Shown here: piece after piece, positions 33,681 through 42,288 of the stretch | Position numbering within the stretch: position 1 is the first letter of the stretch | Layout of the letters: each line of letters starts with the position of its first letter | Assembly (NCBI RefSeq): GCF_001895025.1 | Contig: NZ_BCXI01000010.1 | Location: 202,235 to 266,234, forward strand | Source: Rhodococcus zopfii NBRC 100606 = JCM 9919 | GTDB lineage: Bacteria; Actinomycetota; Actinomycetes; Mycobacteriales; Mycobacteriaceae | Direction: 5' to 3' | DNA length: 64,000 nucleotides | The notes under the pieces: model-generated | What the model saw: only the letters and a program-made list of their open reading frames with translations | Databases searched by the model: none | What the model was told of the DNA's origin: nothing | Program-made: the position numbers and the translations under genes

Positions 33681-35390
33681 ATGACCGTGCCCGCGGATCG
33701 AACCGGCTCCACTCCTGCGCCCGGAACACCCAGTGCGCCCGGAACACCCAGTGCGCCGGGAACACCCCGTGCGCCGACACCGCCCGACGCCGGTCCGCCT
33801 CCGCCCGGTCTCGGTCCGAAGGACGTCGGCACGCCGGACGGCGGTCGGGCCGAGCCTGCCGCAGGCCGGGACCGCCGACCGTCGACGGACCGCGTCGTGT
33901 TCGGCGTCGCCGCGGCCCTCGTCGTCGGCATCGTGGTGTGGGGCCTGACCGCCCCCGACAACCTGAACACGGTGACCGGGAGGGTACTGGACCGGCTCGT
34001 CGTGGACCTCGGCTGGCTGTTCGTTCTCGCCGCCAGCGGATTCGTGATCTTCGCGCTGTGGCTCGCGGTGAGCCGGTTCGGGGCGATCCCGCTCGGCAAG
34101 GACGGGGAGAAGCCCGAATTCCGCACGGTGAGCTGGATCGCGATGATGTTCAGCGCCGGGATGGGCATCGGCCTGATGTTCTACGGTGTCGCCGAACCGC
34201 TCTCGCACTACGTGTCGCCACCGCCCCGCAGCGCCGGTGGCGTCGGACCGGCCATGGCCACGACCATGTTCCACTGGAGCCTGCACCCCTGGTCGATCTA
34301 CGCGGTGGTGGGTCTGTCGATCGCGTACGGCACCTACCGCAGGGGCCGGAAGCAACTCATCAGTTCGGCGTTCGTGCCGCTGCTCGGCCGCCGCGCGGAA
34401 GGCCCGCTCGGCAAGGTCATCGACATCCTTGCTCTGTACGCGACGCTGTTCGGCACGGCAGCCTCCCTCGGGCTCGGCGCCCTGCAGATCGGTTCCGGAT
34501 TCGAGGTCACGGGCTGGATGGAGGAGGCCGGGGTCCTGCTCCTCGTCGCGATCGTCGCGATCCTGACCCTCGCGTTCATCGCCTCCGCGGTGTCCGGGGT
34601 GGCCAAGGGCATCCAGTGGCTGTCCAACATCAACATGGTGCTGGCGCTCGGTCTGGCGCTGTTCGTGTTCGTGCTGGGGCCGACCGTGCTGATCCTCAAC
34701 CTGATCCCGACCACCCTCGGCGCATACACCGCGGACCTGGCCCGCATGTCCGCGCGCACCGCAGCATCGAGTCCTGGCGCGGGCGAATGGCTTTCGTCGT
34801 GGACGATCTTCTACTGGGCGTGGTGGATCTCGTGGACGCCGTTCGTCGGCATGTTCCTGGCCCGCATCAGCCGGGGCCGAACCGTCCGGCAGTTCGTCGT
34901 CGGCGTCATCATCGTGCCCGGCATCGTGAGCCTGCTGTGGTTCGCGGTGTTCGGCGGCGCGGCCATCGGTCAGCAGCAGGACGGTCGCGACATCGCCGGG
35001 GCAGGCAGCCTCGAGGAACAGTTGTTCGGCATGCTCGGCAACCTGCCGCTCGTCGGGGTGTCCACCGTCGTCGTGATGCTGCTGGTCGCGATCTTCTTCG
35101 TCTCCGGCGCCGATGCCGCGTCGATGGTAATGGGCACCCTCACCCAGCGCGGGACGCTGTCACCGAGCCGGTGGATCGTCGTGTTCTGGGGTGCGCTCAC
35201 CGGCGGGGTCGCCGCGCTGCTGCTGTGGACCGGTGGTTCGGAAGCGCTCGGCGCCCTCCAGACCATGACGATCATCGCCGCGGCTCCGTTCGTGGTCGTC
35301 ATGCTGGTGTTGTGTGTCTCCCTCTACCGCGACCTGTCGCGAGATCCGCTCGTCGGCGGTCCGCGGCGGACGCTGCGGCGTATCGGATGA
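33681..35390 (+). CDS. BCCT-family (betaine/carnitine/choline) transporter
   Basis: The 569-residue transporter has twelve predicted membrane helices, the GMGIGLMFYGVAEPLSHY signature in helix 3 (Gly-Met-Gly-Ile-Gly, the pattern of Na+-coupled members such as BetP) and the WTIFYWAWWISWTPFVGMFLARIS tryptophan-rich region in helix 8. It imports glycine betaine or similar compatible solutes. The N-terminal 60 residues are cytoplasmic, Pro/Ala/Gly-rich and contain three copies of APGTP(S/R), encoded by an 18-base tandem repeat. The neighbouring mscL and the overlapping methyltransferase gene suggest an osmoadaptation cluster. Confidence 0.93.
   Translation: MTVPADRTGSTPAPGTPSAPGTPSAPGTPRAPTPPDAGPPPPGLGPKDVGTPDGGRAEPAAGRDRRPSTDRVVFGVAAALVVGIVVWGLTAPDNLNTVTGRVLDRLVVDLGWLFVLAASGFVIFALWLAVSRFGAIPLGKDGEKPEFRTVSWIAMMFSAGMGIGLMFYGVAEPLSHYVSPPPRSAGGVGPAMATTMFHWSLHPWSIYAVVGLSIAYGTYRRGRKQLISSAFVPLLGRRAEGPLGKVIDILALYATLFGTAASLGLGALQIGSGFEVTGWMEEAGVLLLVAIVAILTLAFIASAVSGVAKGIQWLSNINMVLALGLALFVFVLGPTVLILNLIPTTLGAYTADLARMSARTAASSPGAGEWLSSWTIFYWAWWISWTPFVGMFLARISRGRTVRQFVVGVIIVPGIVSLLWFAVFGGAAIGQQQDGRDIAGAGSLEEQLFGMLGNLPLVGVSTVVVMLLVAIFFVSGADAASMVMGTLTQRGTLSPSRWIVVFWGALTGGVAALLLWTGGSEALGALQTMTIIAAAPFVVVMLVLCVSLYRDLSRDPLVGGPRRTLRRIG
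33717..33770 (+). repeat. 18-base tandem repeat within the BCCT gene
   Basis: Three units (33717, 33735, 33753) of GCGCCCGGAACACCCAGT, the third with two changes, encode repeated Ala-Pro-Gly-Thr-Pro-Ser. In-frame units can be gained or lost by slippage, altering the length of the cytoplasmic N-terminus. Confidence 0.9.
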
Positions 35391-35902
35391 CCGGCATTCC
35401 GGACCGCGTCGCGTTCGCGGTCGAGGCGATGGCTCCGCGGCCGGGCACCCGGGTCCTCGAGATCGGCTGCGGGGGCGGGTTGGCCGTGGCACTGGTGCGC
35501 GAGCGGATCGGCCCCCACGGGACGATCCTGGGGGTGGACCGCTCGGCGACGCAGATCGACCGCGCCCGGCGCCGCAACCGGGAGGGGCCCGGCGTCGAAC
35601 TGCGGGTGGCCCGGTTCCCGGACCTCGCCGACTGCGGTCCGTTCGATCTGATCTTCGCGATCGATGTGCCGGCCTTCCGCTCCGGCAGCCCGGCCGTGCC
35701 GGCGGCGGCAGCAGCGCTGCTGCGCCCGGGCGGGGAATTGTGGGTGTTCGACGAACCGCCCCCCGGAACTGCGACCGGGCCGATCTCGATGCGGATCAGC
35801 GCCCTGCTGGCGGCGGCGGGATACGCGATCGTCGACATGGTCGAGCGGGGCCGGACCGTGGGGGTCCTGGCGGCGCCGATCGGTTCGGCCGAAAAAGGTT
35901 GA
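35387..35902 (+). CDS. Small class I SAM-dependent methyltransferase
   Basis: The 171-residue protein has VLEIGCGGGLAVALVRERIG (motif I), ILGVDRSATQIDRARR (motif post-I) and FDLIFAIDVPAF. It is shorter than usual but complete for the core fold. The ATG overlaps the BCCT stop by four bases, so it is cotranscribed with the transporter. The substrate is unknown; a role linked to methylated osmolytes is only a guess from position. Confidence 0.85.
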   Translation: MTGIPDRVAFAVEAMAPRPGTRVLEIGCGGGLAVALVRERIGPHGTILGVDRSATQIDRARRRNREGPGVELRVARFPDLADCGPFDLIFAIDVPAFRSGSPAVPAAAAALLRPGGELWVFDEPPPGTATGPISMRISALLAAAGYAIVDMVERGRTVGVLAAPIGSAEKG

Positions 35903-35941
35903 TCGTTCACCGTGTGTCGTCGCGATCGGTGCGCGACAGTG

Positions 35942-37252
35942 ATGATCATGCAGTCGGCTGCACCCCGGCTCTTGTCGGCCTTCGAAGCCCTGATCGGTGT
36001 GGAACTCCCCGTCCGGGTGCGCTGCTGGGACGGCTCCGAGGCCGGACCGCCCGACGCGGCCGCGCGCGTCGTCCTGCACCGCCGGCGCGCGCTGCGCCGC
36101 ATGCTGTGGGCGCCCGACGAACTGGGCCTGACCCGTGCCTACATCTCCGGTGACCTCGACGTCGACGACCTGTTCGCGCTGCTGGGCATCCCCGAGGTGA
36201 TGGCCCGCATCGGCGACCACCGGCTCGCCGGTGTCCGGCCACGCACCCTCGCGCGCGCCGCCACCGCGATCGTGCGTCTCGGCGCGGTGGGTCCGCCGCC
36301 GCGACCCCCGGCCGTCGAGATCCGGCGCCGGCGCGGGATCCTGCACAGCAGGAGCCGTGACTCGGTGTCGGTATCGCACCACTACGACGTCGGCAACGAC
36401 TTCTACCGGCTGCTTCTCGGCCCGACCATGGTCTACTCGTGCGGTTACTGGACCGACGAGGACTCGTGCCTCGGGGCCGCGCAAGACGCCAAGTGCGACC
36501 TGGTGTGTCGCAAGCTGGGGCTCGAACCGGGGATGCGGTTGCTCGACATCGGCTGCGGTTGGGGTTCGCTGGCGCTGCACGCCGCCCGCGACTACGGGGT
36601 CGACGTGGTCGGGGTGACGATCAGCCGCGAACAGCGCGACCTGGCGACGAAGCGGGTCGCCGAGGCCGGGTTGTCCGACCGGATCGAGATCCGCCTGCAG
36701 GATTACCGCGACATCGACGACGGTCCGTTCGACGCGGTCGCGAGCGTCGGCATGGCCGAGCACGTGGGCCTGGTGAACCTGCCGCGGTACGCCGCGGGCG
36801 TGCACGCGCTGTTGCGGCCCGGCGGCCGGTTGCTCAACCATGCGATCGCGCGGGTGCGGTCGTTGCCGGACACGCCCGGACGTGCACCGTCGTTCATCGA
36901 CCGCTACATCTTCCCGGACGGTGAGGTCCTGCCGTTGAGCAGGACGATCGACGCGTTCGAACGAGCCGGGCTCGAGGTGCGCGACGACGAATCGCTGCGC
37001 GAACACTATGCGCTGACGCTGCGCGCGTGGGTGTCGAACCTGCTCGGATCGTGGGACGACGCGGTGCGGACGGTCGGTGAGGAACGGGCCCGCACCTGGC
37101 TGCTGTACCTGACGGCGAGCGCGCTCGGGTTCGAAGCACCGAACCGGCTCACCATCCATCAGGTCCTCGCGGTGCGCCCGCATGCCGACGGGCGCAGCGG
37201 TCTGCCTCGCACCCGGAATCGGTGGCTCGGCAGTACGCGCGCCGCGACCTGA
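35942..37252 (+). CDS. Cyclopropane-fatty-acyl-phospholipid synthase family methyltransferase
   Basis: The roughly 436-residue protein belongs to the Cfa/mycolic-acid cyclopropane synthase group: SVSHHYDVGNDFYRLLLGPTMVYSCGYW, the SAM site LLDIGCGWGSLALHAARDYG, GVTISREQRDLA, and EHVGLVNLPRYA. It has an N-terminal extension of about 130 residues like bacterial UfaA1-type enzymes. Such enzymes add a methylene or methyl group to unsaturated lipid chains. The end (RSGLPRTRNRWLGSTRAAT) is basic. Start is uncertain: ATG 35942 was used, GTG 35912 and ATG 35948 are possible. It stands 39 bases after the small methyltransferase. Confidence 0.9.
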   Translation: MIMQSAAPRLLSAFEALIGVELPVRVRCWDGSEAGPPDAAARVVLHRRRALRRMLWAPDELGLTRAYISGDLDVDDLFALLGIPEVMARIGDHRLAGVRPRTLARAATAIVRLGAVGPPPRPPAVEIRRRRGILHSRSRDSVSVSHHYDVGNDFYRLLLGPTMVYSCGYWTDEDSCLGAAQDAKCDLVCRKLGLEPGMRLLDIGCGWGSLALHAARDYGVDVVGVTISREQRDLATKRVAEAGLSDRIEIRLQDYRDIDDGPFDAVASVGMAEHVGLVNLPRYAAGVHALLRPGGRLLNHAIARVRSLPDTPGRAPSFIDRYIFPDGEVLPLSRTIDAFERAGLEVRDDESLREHYALTLRAWVSNLLGSWDDAVRTVGEERARTWLLYLTASALGFEAPNRLTIHQVLAVRPHADGRSGLPRTRNRWLGSTRAAT

Positions 37253-37313
37253 TTTGTCGGACCCTCGCAGTACCGTGACGCTGCCCGCGGTTTCACTGCG
37301 AGAGGAGATGTTC

Positions 37314-38129
37314 GTGAACAACATCGACCACTTCGACGAATGCGTCGAGCTCGCCTGGGCCCGGTTCCGGTCGCAGATGGCCCGGAGCATCGGCGAGCTC
37401 CCCGGCGGCGACGTCGTCGAGCTGCGTGCCGACACGGCGTTGACTCCGTTCGCCGGGATGCGCATCGAGCGCCGGCCGGGTCTCGGGGTGCACGCGAGCG
37501 TCCTCGCCCCGCCGGAGGAGTGCGGGCAGGCGGCGCCGGCCCGGTGCCACACACCGGTCACGACCGGAGACCCCGACGCCGTCGCCTCGTGGGTGGTGCG
37601 CGTCCTGCGTGAGCGGTGGGACGTCGTCGAGCCCGCGTTCGTGCAGGTCGGGCCGCGTCCCGGTGTCGCGGGCGCACAGTGGTTCGACGAGCTGCGTGTC
37701 CGCGTCGGCGATGCGCTCGCGCAGGTGCTGGGCCGGCCCGCCAGCATCGACGCCGACGGCGACTTCGTGCTGGTCCTCGACTCGCAGGTCATCTTCGTGA
37801 TCGTCGACCGCACCGTTCCGGCGGTGCGGTTGTGGACGCCGCTGCTGCACCGGATCACCGATCGGATCGGGGCCGCGCACTGGGTCGACCGGCACCATCG
37901 CGGTGTGGGCGTGCACGCGATGGTCGTCGAGGACCGGCTGGTCGGCACCGGGGAGATCCCGGCTGCGCCGTTCGATCCGGCCGTCCTGGAGGAGCGGATC
38001 GATGTGATGCGCCGGCTGATGCCGGCGGTGGCCCGGCGGGTCGCCACGGACTTCGGGGGCGTCCACTACACCGAAGACGATCGCCGGCCCGGCTCGCCGG
38101 ACACCTCGCTGTTCGACGATTGGTACTGA
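37314..38129 (+). CDS. Conserved hypothetical protein, YbjN/TY-chaperone-like domain
   Basis: The 271-residue protein is soluble, with an acidic N-terminus (MNNIDHFDECVELAWARFRS) and a central mixed domain containing DADGDFVLVLDSQVIFVIVDR followed by LEERIDVMRRLMPAVARRVATDFGG. The strand-helix pattern recalls the actinobacterial T3SS/YbjN-like (TY-chaperone) domains, which is a tentative match. GTG 37314 was chosen because AGGAG lies seven bases upstream; the ATG at 37308 abuts that site. It follows the Cfa-like gene and converges with pmt. Confidence 0.7.
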   Translation: MNNIDHFDECVELAWARFRSQMARSIGELPGGDVVELRADTALTPFAGMRIERRPGLGVHASVLAPPEECGQAAPARCHTPVTTGDPDAVASWVVRVLRERWDVVEPAFVQVGPRPGVAGAQWFDELRVRVGDALAQVLGRPASIDADGDFVLVLDSQVIFVIVDRTVPAVRLWTPLLHRITDRIGAAHWVDRHHRGVGVHAMVVEDRLVGTGEIPAAPFDPAVLEERIDVMRRLMPAVARRVATDFGGVHYTEDDRRPGSPDTSLFDDWY

Positions 38130-38145
38130 GCGCGCACCGTGGCGG

Positions 38146-39699
38146 TCAGCGCCAGCTGGGCAGCCACAGTTGATCGTGCCAGTGCTCGACCGTGATCGGC
38201 ACACCCGACAGGATCGGCCACAACCACACGAAGTTCGCGACGACCAGACCCACATACAGGCATACGACGAGCAGGCCCGTCGAGCGTCGTTCCGGCGACG
38301 CGCGTGCCGAGCCGAGGACGTCCCCGAGCACGAGCGCCACACCCATGACCAGGAACGGCGCCAACGGCACCGCATAGAAGTAGTACATCTGCCGGTCGAG
38401 GGTCGCGAACCACGGCAACAGCGCCGCGCCGTAACCGGTGAGCACCGCCGCCCACCGCCAGTCGCGGCGCACCACGATCTGCCACAGGCCCCACGCGACC
38501 ATCGCCGGCGACACCCACCACAGGGCGGGGGTGCCGATCAGCATCACGGCCTTGACGCACTCGTCTTCGCCGCAGCCGCCGATGCGATCGCCGTCGGCGA
38601 AGTAGTACAGCATCGGGCGCAGCCCCATCGGCCACGTCCACGGCTTCGACTCCCACGGATGATGATTGCCCGCCGAGTTGGTCAGCCCGGAGTGGAAGTC
38701 GAGCACGTTCGCGCTGTAGTACCACAGCGACCGCAGCGAATCCGGCACGAACGAGAACGGGCCGTCGGTGCCGATCTTCGTGCCCACCGCGTGCCGGTCC
38801 ACGCCGGTCTCACTGGCGAACCACGCCCAGTAGGTGGACAGATACACACCGAAGGGGATCAACACCAGCGCGTACAGCGCCGGGCCGATGTCGCGCAGCG
38901 CGGTGCCCACCCACGGTCGGCGCACCCCATAGGCTCGGCGTGCAGCGACATCGAATGCCACCGACATCAACCCGAAGAACGCGATGAAGTACAGCCCGGA
39001 CCATTTGGTGCCGACGGCCAGGCCCAGCAGCACGCCCGCGCCGAAACGCCACCAGCGGACCCCGAGCCGCGGTCCCCAGGCGCTGACCCCGATGCGGTCC
39101 TCGGCGACGACCCGCGCCATCCGGGCACGGACGTCGTCGCGGTCCACGATCAGACAGCCGAACGCGCCGACGACGAACACCGCCTGGAAGATGTCGAGCA
39201 TCCCCATCCGGGACGAGACGAACGTGACACCGTCGACGACGAGCAGTATCCCCGCGAGCCCGCCGAGCAGCGTCGACCGGGTCAGGCGCCGCACGATGCG
39301 CACCACCAGCAGCACCAGGACCGTGCCGGCGACGGCCGACGAGAACCGCCAGCCCCACCCGTTGTAACCGAACAGGGCCTCGCCGACCGCGATGAGCTGT
39401 TTACCGACCGGCGGATGCACCACCAGCCCGTAGCCGGGGTTGTCCTCGATCCAGCCGCCGGTGAGCACCTGCCAGCCCTGCGGCACATAGTGCTTCTCGT
39501 CGAACACCGGCGTCTTCGCATCGGTGGGGTAGTGCAGCATCGCGAATCGGGTGATCGCGGCGAGCGCGGTGACGAACGCGGTCACGACCCAGCCGCGGGC
39601 GCGGTCGGTGGGGCCCGGATCGGCCGGCGGCACCAGCGGGCCGGGACTCAGCAGGCGACGGTCGGCGGCCTCGGCGGGGCGCTCGTCCGTCACGGTCAC
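38146..39699 (-). CDS. pmt: Dolichyl/polyprenyl-phosphate-mannose protein mannosyltransferase
   Basis: The 517-residue integral membrane enzyme transfers mannose from polyprenyl-phosphomannose to secreted proteins. It has about eleven helices, the first-loop DEKHYVPQGWQVL with the catalytic Asp-Glu, and the loop PPVGKQLIAVGEALFGYNGWGWRFSS. The gene corresponds to Rv1002c and, as there, is divergent from rsmI, with only 23 bases between the starts. The GTG start at 39699 gives the expected cytoplasmic N-terminus; a leaderless or nearly leaderless transcript is likely. Confidence 0.93.
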   Translation of the reverse strand: MTVTDERPAEAADRRLLSPGPLVPPADPGPTDRARGWVVTAFVTALAAITRFAMLHYPTDAKTPVFDEKHYVPQGWQVLTGGWIEDNPGYGLVVHPPVGKQLIAVGEALFGYNGWGWRFSSAVAGTVLVLLVVRIVRRLTRSTLLGGLAGILLVVDGVTFVSSRMGMLDIFQAVFVVGAFGCLIVDRDDVRARMARVVAEDRIGVSAWGPRLGVRWWRFGAGVLLGLAVGTKWSGLYFIAFFGLMSVAFDVAARRAYGVRRPWVGTALRDIGPALYALVLIPFGVYLSTYWAWFASETGVDRHAVGTKIGTDGPFSFVPDSLRSLWYYSANVLDFHSGLTNSAGNHHPWESKPWTWPMGLRPMLYYFADGDRIGGCGEDECVKAVMLIGTPALWWVSPAMVAWGLWQIVVRRDWRWAAVLTGYGAALLPWFATLDRQMYYFYAVPLAPFLVMGVALVLGDVLGSARASPERRSTGLLVVCLYVGLVVANFVWLWPILSGVPITVEHWHDQLWLPSWR

Positions 39700-39722
39700 G
39701 GTCCGATCGTAGGCTGATACGC

Positions 39723-40571
39723 ATGCAGGCTGAGAATCCGGGACAAGGACGGCTCGTGCTGGCGGCGACTCCGATGGGCGACATCGGGGACGCGTCGAGC
39801 CGGCTCCGCGAAGCCCTCGCGACCGCCGACGTCGTCGCTGCGGAGGACACCCGCCGCACCCGGTCGCTCGCGGCGGCCCTGGGCGTGACCATCACCGGGC
39901 GCGTCGTCAGCTTCTACGACCAGGTGGAGGTGACACGTGCCCCGGCGCTGATCGCGGACATCGCGTCGGGGCTGACGGTGCTGCTCGTCACCGACGCGGG
40001 CATGCCGTCGGTCAGCGACCCCGGATACCGGTTGGTGTCCGCGTGCGTCGACGCGGATCTGCCGGTCACGTGCCTGCCCGGCCCGTCCGCGGTGACCACG
40101 GCGCTCGCGCTGTCCGGGCTGCCCGTCGAACGGTTCTGCTTCGACGGGTTCCCGCCCCGCAAGTCCGGCGCGCGGCGCGCCTGGCTGCAGACGCTCGCGA
40201 CGGAACCGCGTGCGGTGGTGTTCTTCGAGGCCCCCCACCGATTGGCGGCGTGCCTGGCCGACGCGGTCGCGGTGCTGGGCGGTGACCGCCGCGCCGCCGT
40301 GTGCCGGGAGCTGACCAAGACGTACGAGGAGGTACGGCGCGGCACGCTCGGCGAGCTCGCGGACTGGGCCGTCAACGGTGTGCGCGGCGAGATCACCGTG
40401 GTGCTCGAGGGGGCATCGCCGCAGGTCGCCGACCCCGTCGACCTCGTCGCGGAGGTCGAGCGGCTCGTCGCGAGCGGGATGCGCCTGAAGGATGCGTGCG
40501 GACAGGCCGCGACCGCGGGCGTCTCGAAGCGGGAACTCTACGACGCGGTACTCGCCGCACGGCAGGAATGA
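39723..40571 (+). CDS. rsmI: 16S rRNA (cytidine(1402)-2'-O)-methyltransferase
   Basis: RsmI methylates the ribose of C1402 in 16S rRNA. The 282-residue protein has the tetrapyrrole-methylase-like fold: LVLAATPMGDIGDAS, EDTRRTRSLAAAL, VTDAGMPSVSDPGYRLV and PGPSAVTTALALSGLP, followed by FCFDGFPPRKSG. Its start is 23 bases from the divergent pmt start, leaving almost no room for separate promoters. The stop is close to the amino-acid permease start. Confidence 0.95.
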   Translation: MQAENPGQGRLVLAATPMGDIGDASSRLREALATADVVAAEDTRRTRSLAAALGVTITGRVVSFYDQVEVTRAPALIADIASGLTVLLVTDAGMPSVSDPGYRLVSACVDADLPVTCLPGPSAVTTALALSGLPVERFCFDGFPPRKSGARRAWLQTLATEPRAVVFFEAPHRLAACLADAVAVLGGDRRAAVCRELTKTYEEVRRGTLGELADWAVNGVRGEITVVLEGASPQVADPVDLVAEVERLVASGMRLKDACGQAATAGVSKRELYDAVLAARQE

Positions 40572-40593
40572 CCCCGTCCGTACACTCTTCGTA

Positions 40594-42027
40594 GTGAGTG
40601 CATCACTCGAACCCGTTTCCACGACCGGCGAACCGCATCTCTCGCGACAGCTGTCCAACCGGCACATCCAGCTCATCGCGATCGGTGGTGCCATCGGAAC
40701 CGGACTGTTCATGGGCTCGGGGAAGACGATCTCCCTCGCCGGTCCGTCGGTGATCTTCGTGTACATGATCATCGGGTTCATGCTGTTCTTCGTCATGCGG
40801 GCGATGGGCGAGCTGCTGCTGTCGAACCTGCACTACAAATCCTTCGCGGATTTCGCGGCGGACCTGCTGGGGCCGTGGGCGGGCTTCTTCACGGGCTGGA
40901 CCTACTGGTTCTGCTGGATCGTCACCGGCATCGCCGACATCATCGCGATCTCCGGGTACGTGCGCTATTGGTGGGCGGACGTGCCGCTGTGGATTCCGGC
41001 TCTGGCGGCGATCGGGACTCTGCTCCTGCTGAACCTGCCGACGGTCCGGGCGTTCGGCGAGACCGAATTCTGGTTCGCCCTCATCAAGATCGTGGCGATC
41101 GTCAGTCTCATCGTGGTGGGGCTGGTGATGATCATCGGCGGGTTCACCGCGCCCAACGGTGCGACCGCCGGTTTCGACAACCTGTGGAACGACGGCGGGT
41201 TCTTCCCGACCGGTCCGATGGGGTTCGTCGCGGGCTTCCAGATCGCGGTGTTCGCGTTCGTCGGTATCGAACTGGTCGGTACCACCGCCGCCGAGGCCGA
41301 GGATCCGGAGAAGAATCTGCCGAAGGCGATCAACTCGATCCCGATCCGCGTGCTGCTGTTCTACGTCGCGGCCCTGAGCATCATCGTGTCGGTGACTCCG
41401 TGGCGGGAGATCGAGGCCGGGCGCAGTCCGTTCGTGGCGATGTTCACCCTCGCCGGCCTCGGTATCGCCGCGTCGGTCATCAACTTCGTGGTGCTCACGT
41501 CGGCGGCGTCGTCCGCGAACTCGGGCATCTACTCGACGTCGCGGATGGTGTACGGACTCGCGCAGGAAGGGGACGCGCCGGCGGCGCTGGGCCGGCTCAA
41601 CCGGCGCAAGGTCCCGGCGAACGCACTGATGTTCTCGTGCGTGTTCCTGCTGTCCGCGATCGTGCTGCTGTTCGCCGGCGACTCGGTGATCGAGGCGTTC
41701 ACCCTCGTCACGACGATCTCGGCGCTGCTGTTCATGTTCGTGTGGTCGATCATCCTGGCGAGCTACCTGAGGTACCGGAAGCTCCGTCCGGACCTGCACG
41801 AGGCGTCGAAGTTCAAGATGCCCGGTGGGGTGCCGATGGTGTGGGTCGTCTACGCGTTCTTCGCGTTCGTCATCTGGGCGCTCACCCAGGAGCCGGACAC
41901 CCTCGACGCGCTACTGGTGACCCCGATCTGGTTCGCGGTGCTCGCGGTCGCGTGGGCGCTGTTGCGCCGCCGTCCGCAGCACCGCGCCCGCTACGAGACG
42001 TTCCGTCGGGAACTCGAAGGGCGCTGA
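40594..42027 (+). CDS. Amino acid permease (APC family, CycA/GabP-like)
   Basis: The 477-residue permease has twelve helices and the APC signature LSNRHIQLIAIGGAIGTGLFMGSG in helix 1, GFQIAVFAFVGIELVGTTAAEAEDPEKNLPKAI and ANSGIYSTSRMVYGLA. The sequence pattern is closest to D-serine/D-alanine/glycine or aromatic amino acid permeases; the substrate cannot be fixed. GTG 40594 is used because the cytoplasmic leader before helix 1 is then of normal length. A long hairpin terminator (42051-42103) follows. Confidence 0.93.
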   Translation: MSASLEPVSTTGEPHLSRQLSNRHIQLIAIGGAIGTGLFMGSGKTISLAGPSVIFVYMIIGFMLFFVMRAMGELLLSNLHYKSFADFAADLLGPWAGFFTGWTYWFCWIVTGIADIIAISGYVRYWWADVPLWIPALAAIGTLLLLNLPTVRAFGETEFWFALIKIVAIVSLIVVGLVMIIGGFTAPNGATAGFDNLWNDGGFFPTGPMGFVAGFQIAVFAFVGIELVGTTAAEAEDPEKNLPKAINSIPIRVLLFYVAALSIIVSVTPWREIEAGRSPFVAMFTLAGLGIAASVINFVVLTSAASSANSGIYSTSRMVYGLAQEGDAPAALGRLNRRKVPANALMFSCVFLLSAIVLLFAGDSVIEAFTLVTTISALLFMFVWSIILASYLRYRKLRPDLHEASKFKMPGGVPMVWVVYAFFAFVIWALTQEPDTLDALLVTPIWFAVLAVAWALLRRRPQHRARYETFRRELEGR

Positions 42028-42050
42028 CGCTCCGCCCCGGGCCACCGCTT

Positions 42051-42103
42051 CCCCACGCCGACGGGAACTACCCCTCGAACTTCAAGTTCCCATCGGCGTG
42101 GGG
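42051..42103 (+). terminator. Terminator of the permease gene
   Basis: A 19-bp stem (42051-42069, 42085-42103) with one G-U-type mismatch and a 15-base loop begins 23 bases after the stop. There is no T-tract. The remainder of 42104-42288 is the promoter region of the STAND gene and shows no other feature I can support. Confidence 0.75.
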
Positions 42104-42288
42104 CACGCTGGTAGCGAGTCCGTTCCCGCTTCGGTGACGACTCTTCCGCCGAAAACCGACCCGACCAACTACCGGACCCTGCAGAACGGATATCATCCCA
42201 GGTCAGGATAGGTGAGGAATTTTTCCGCAGCGGAGATTTCCTCGAATCCGGTAGTCGTTCTGACGGGGCGGGAGGTGCGGAAGCGGAT

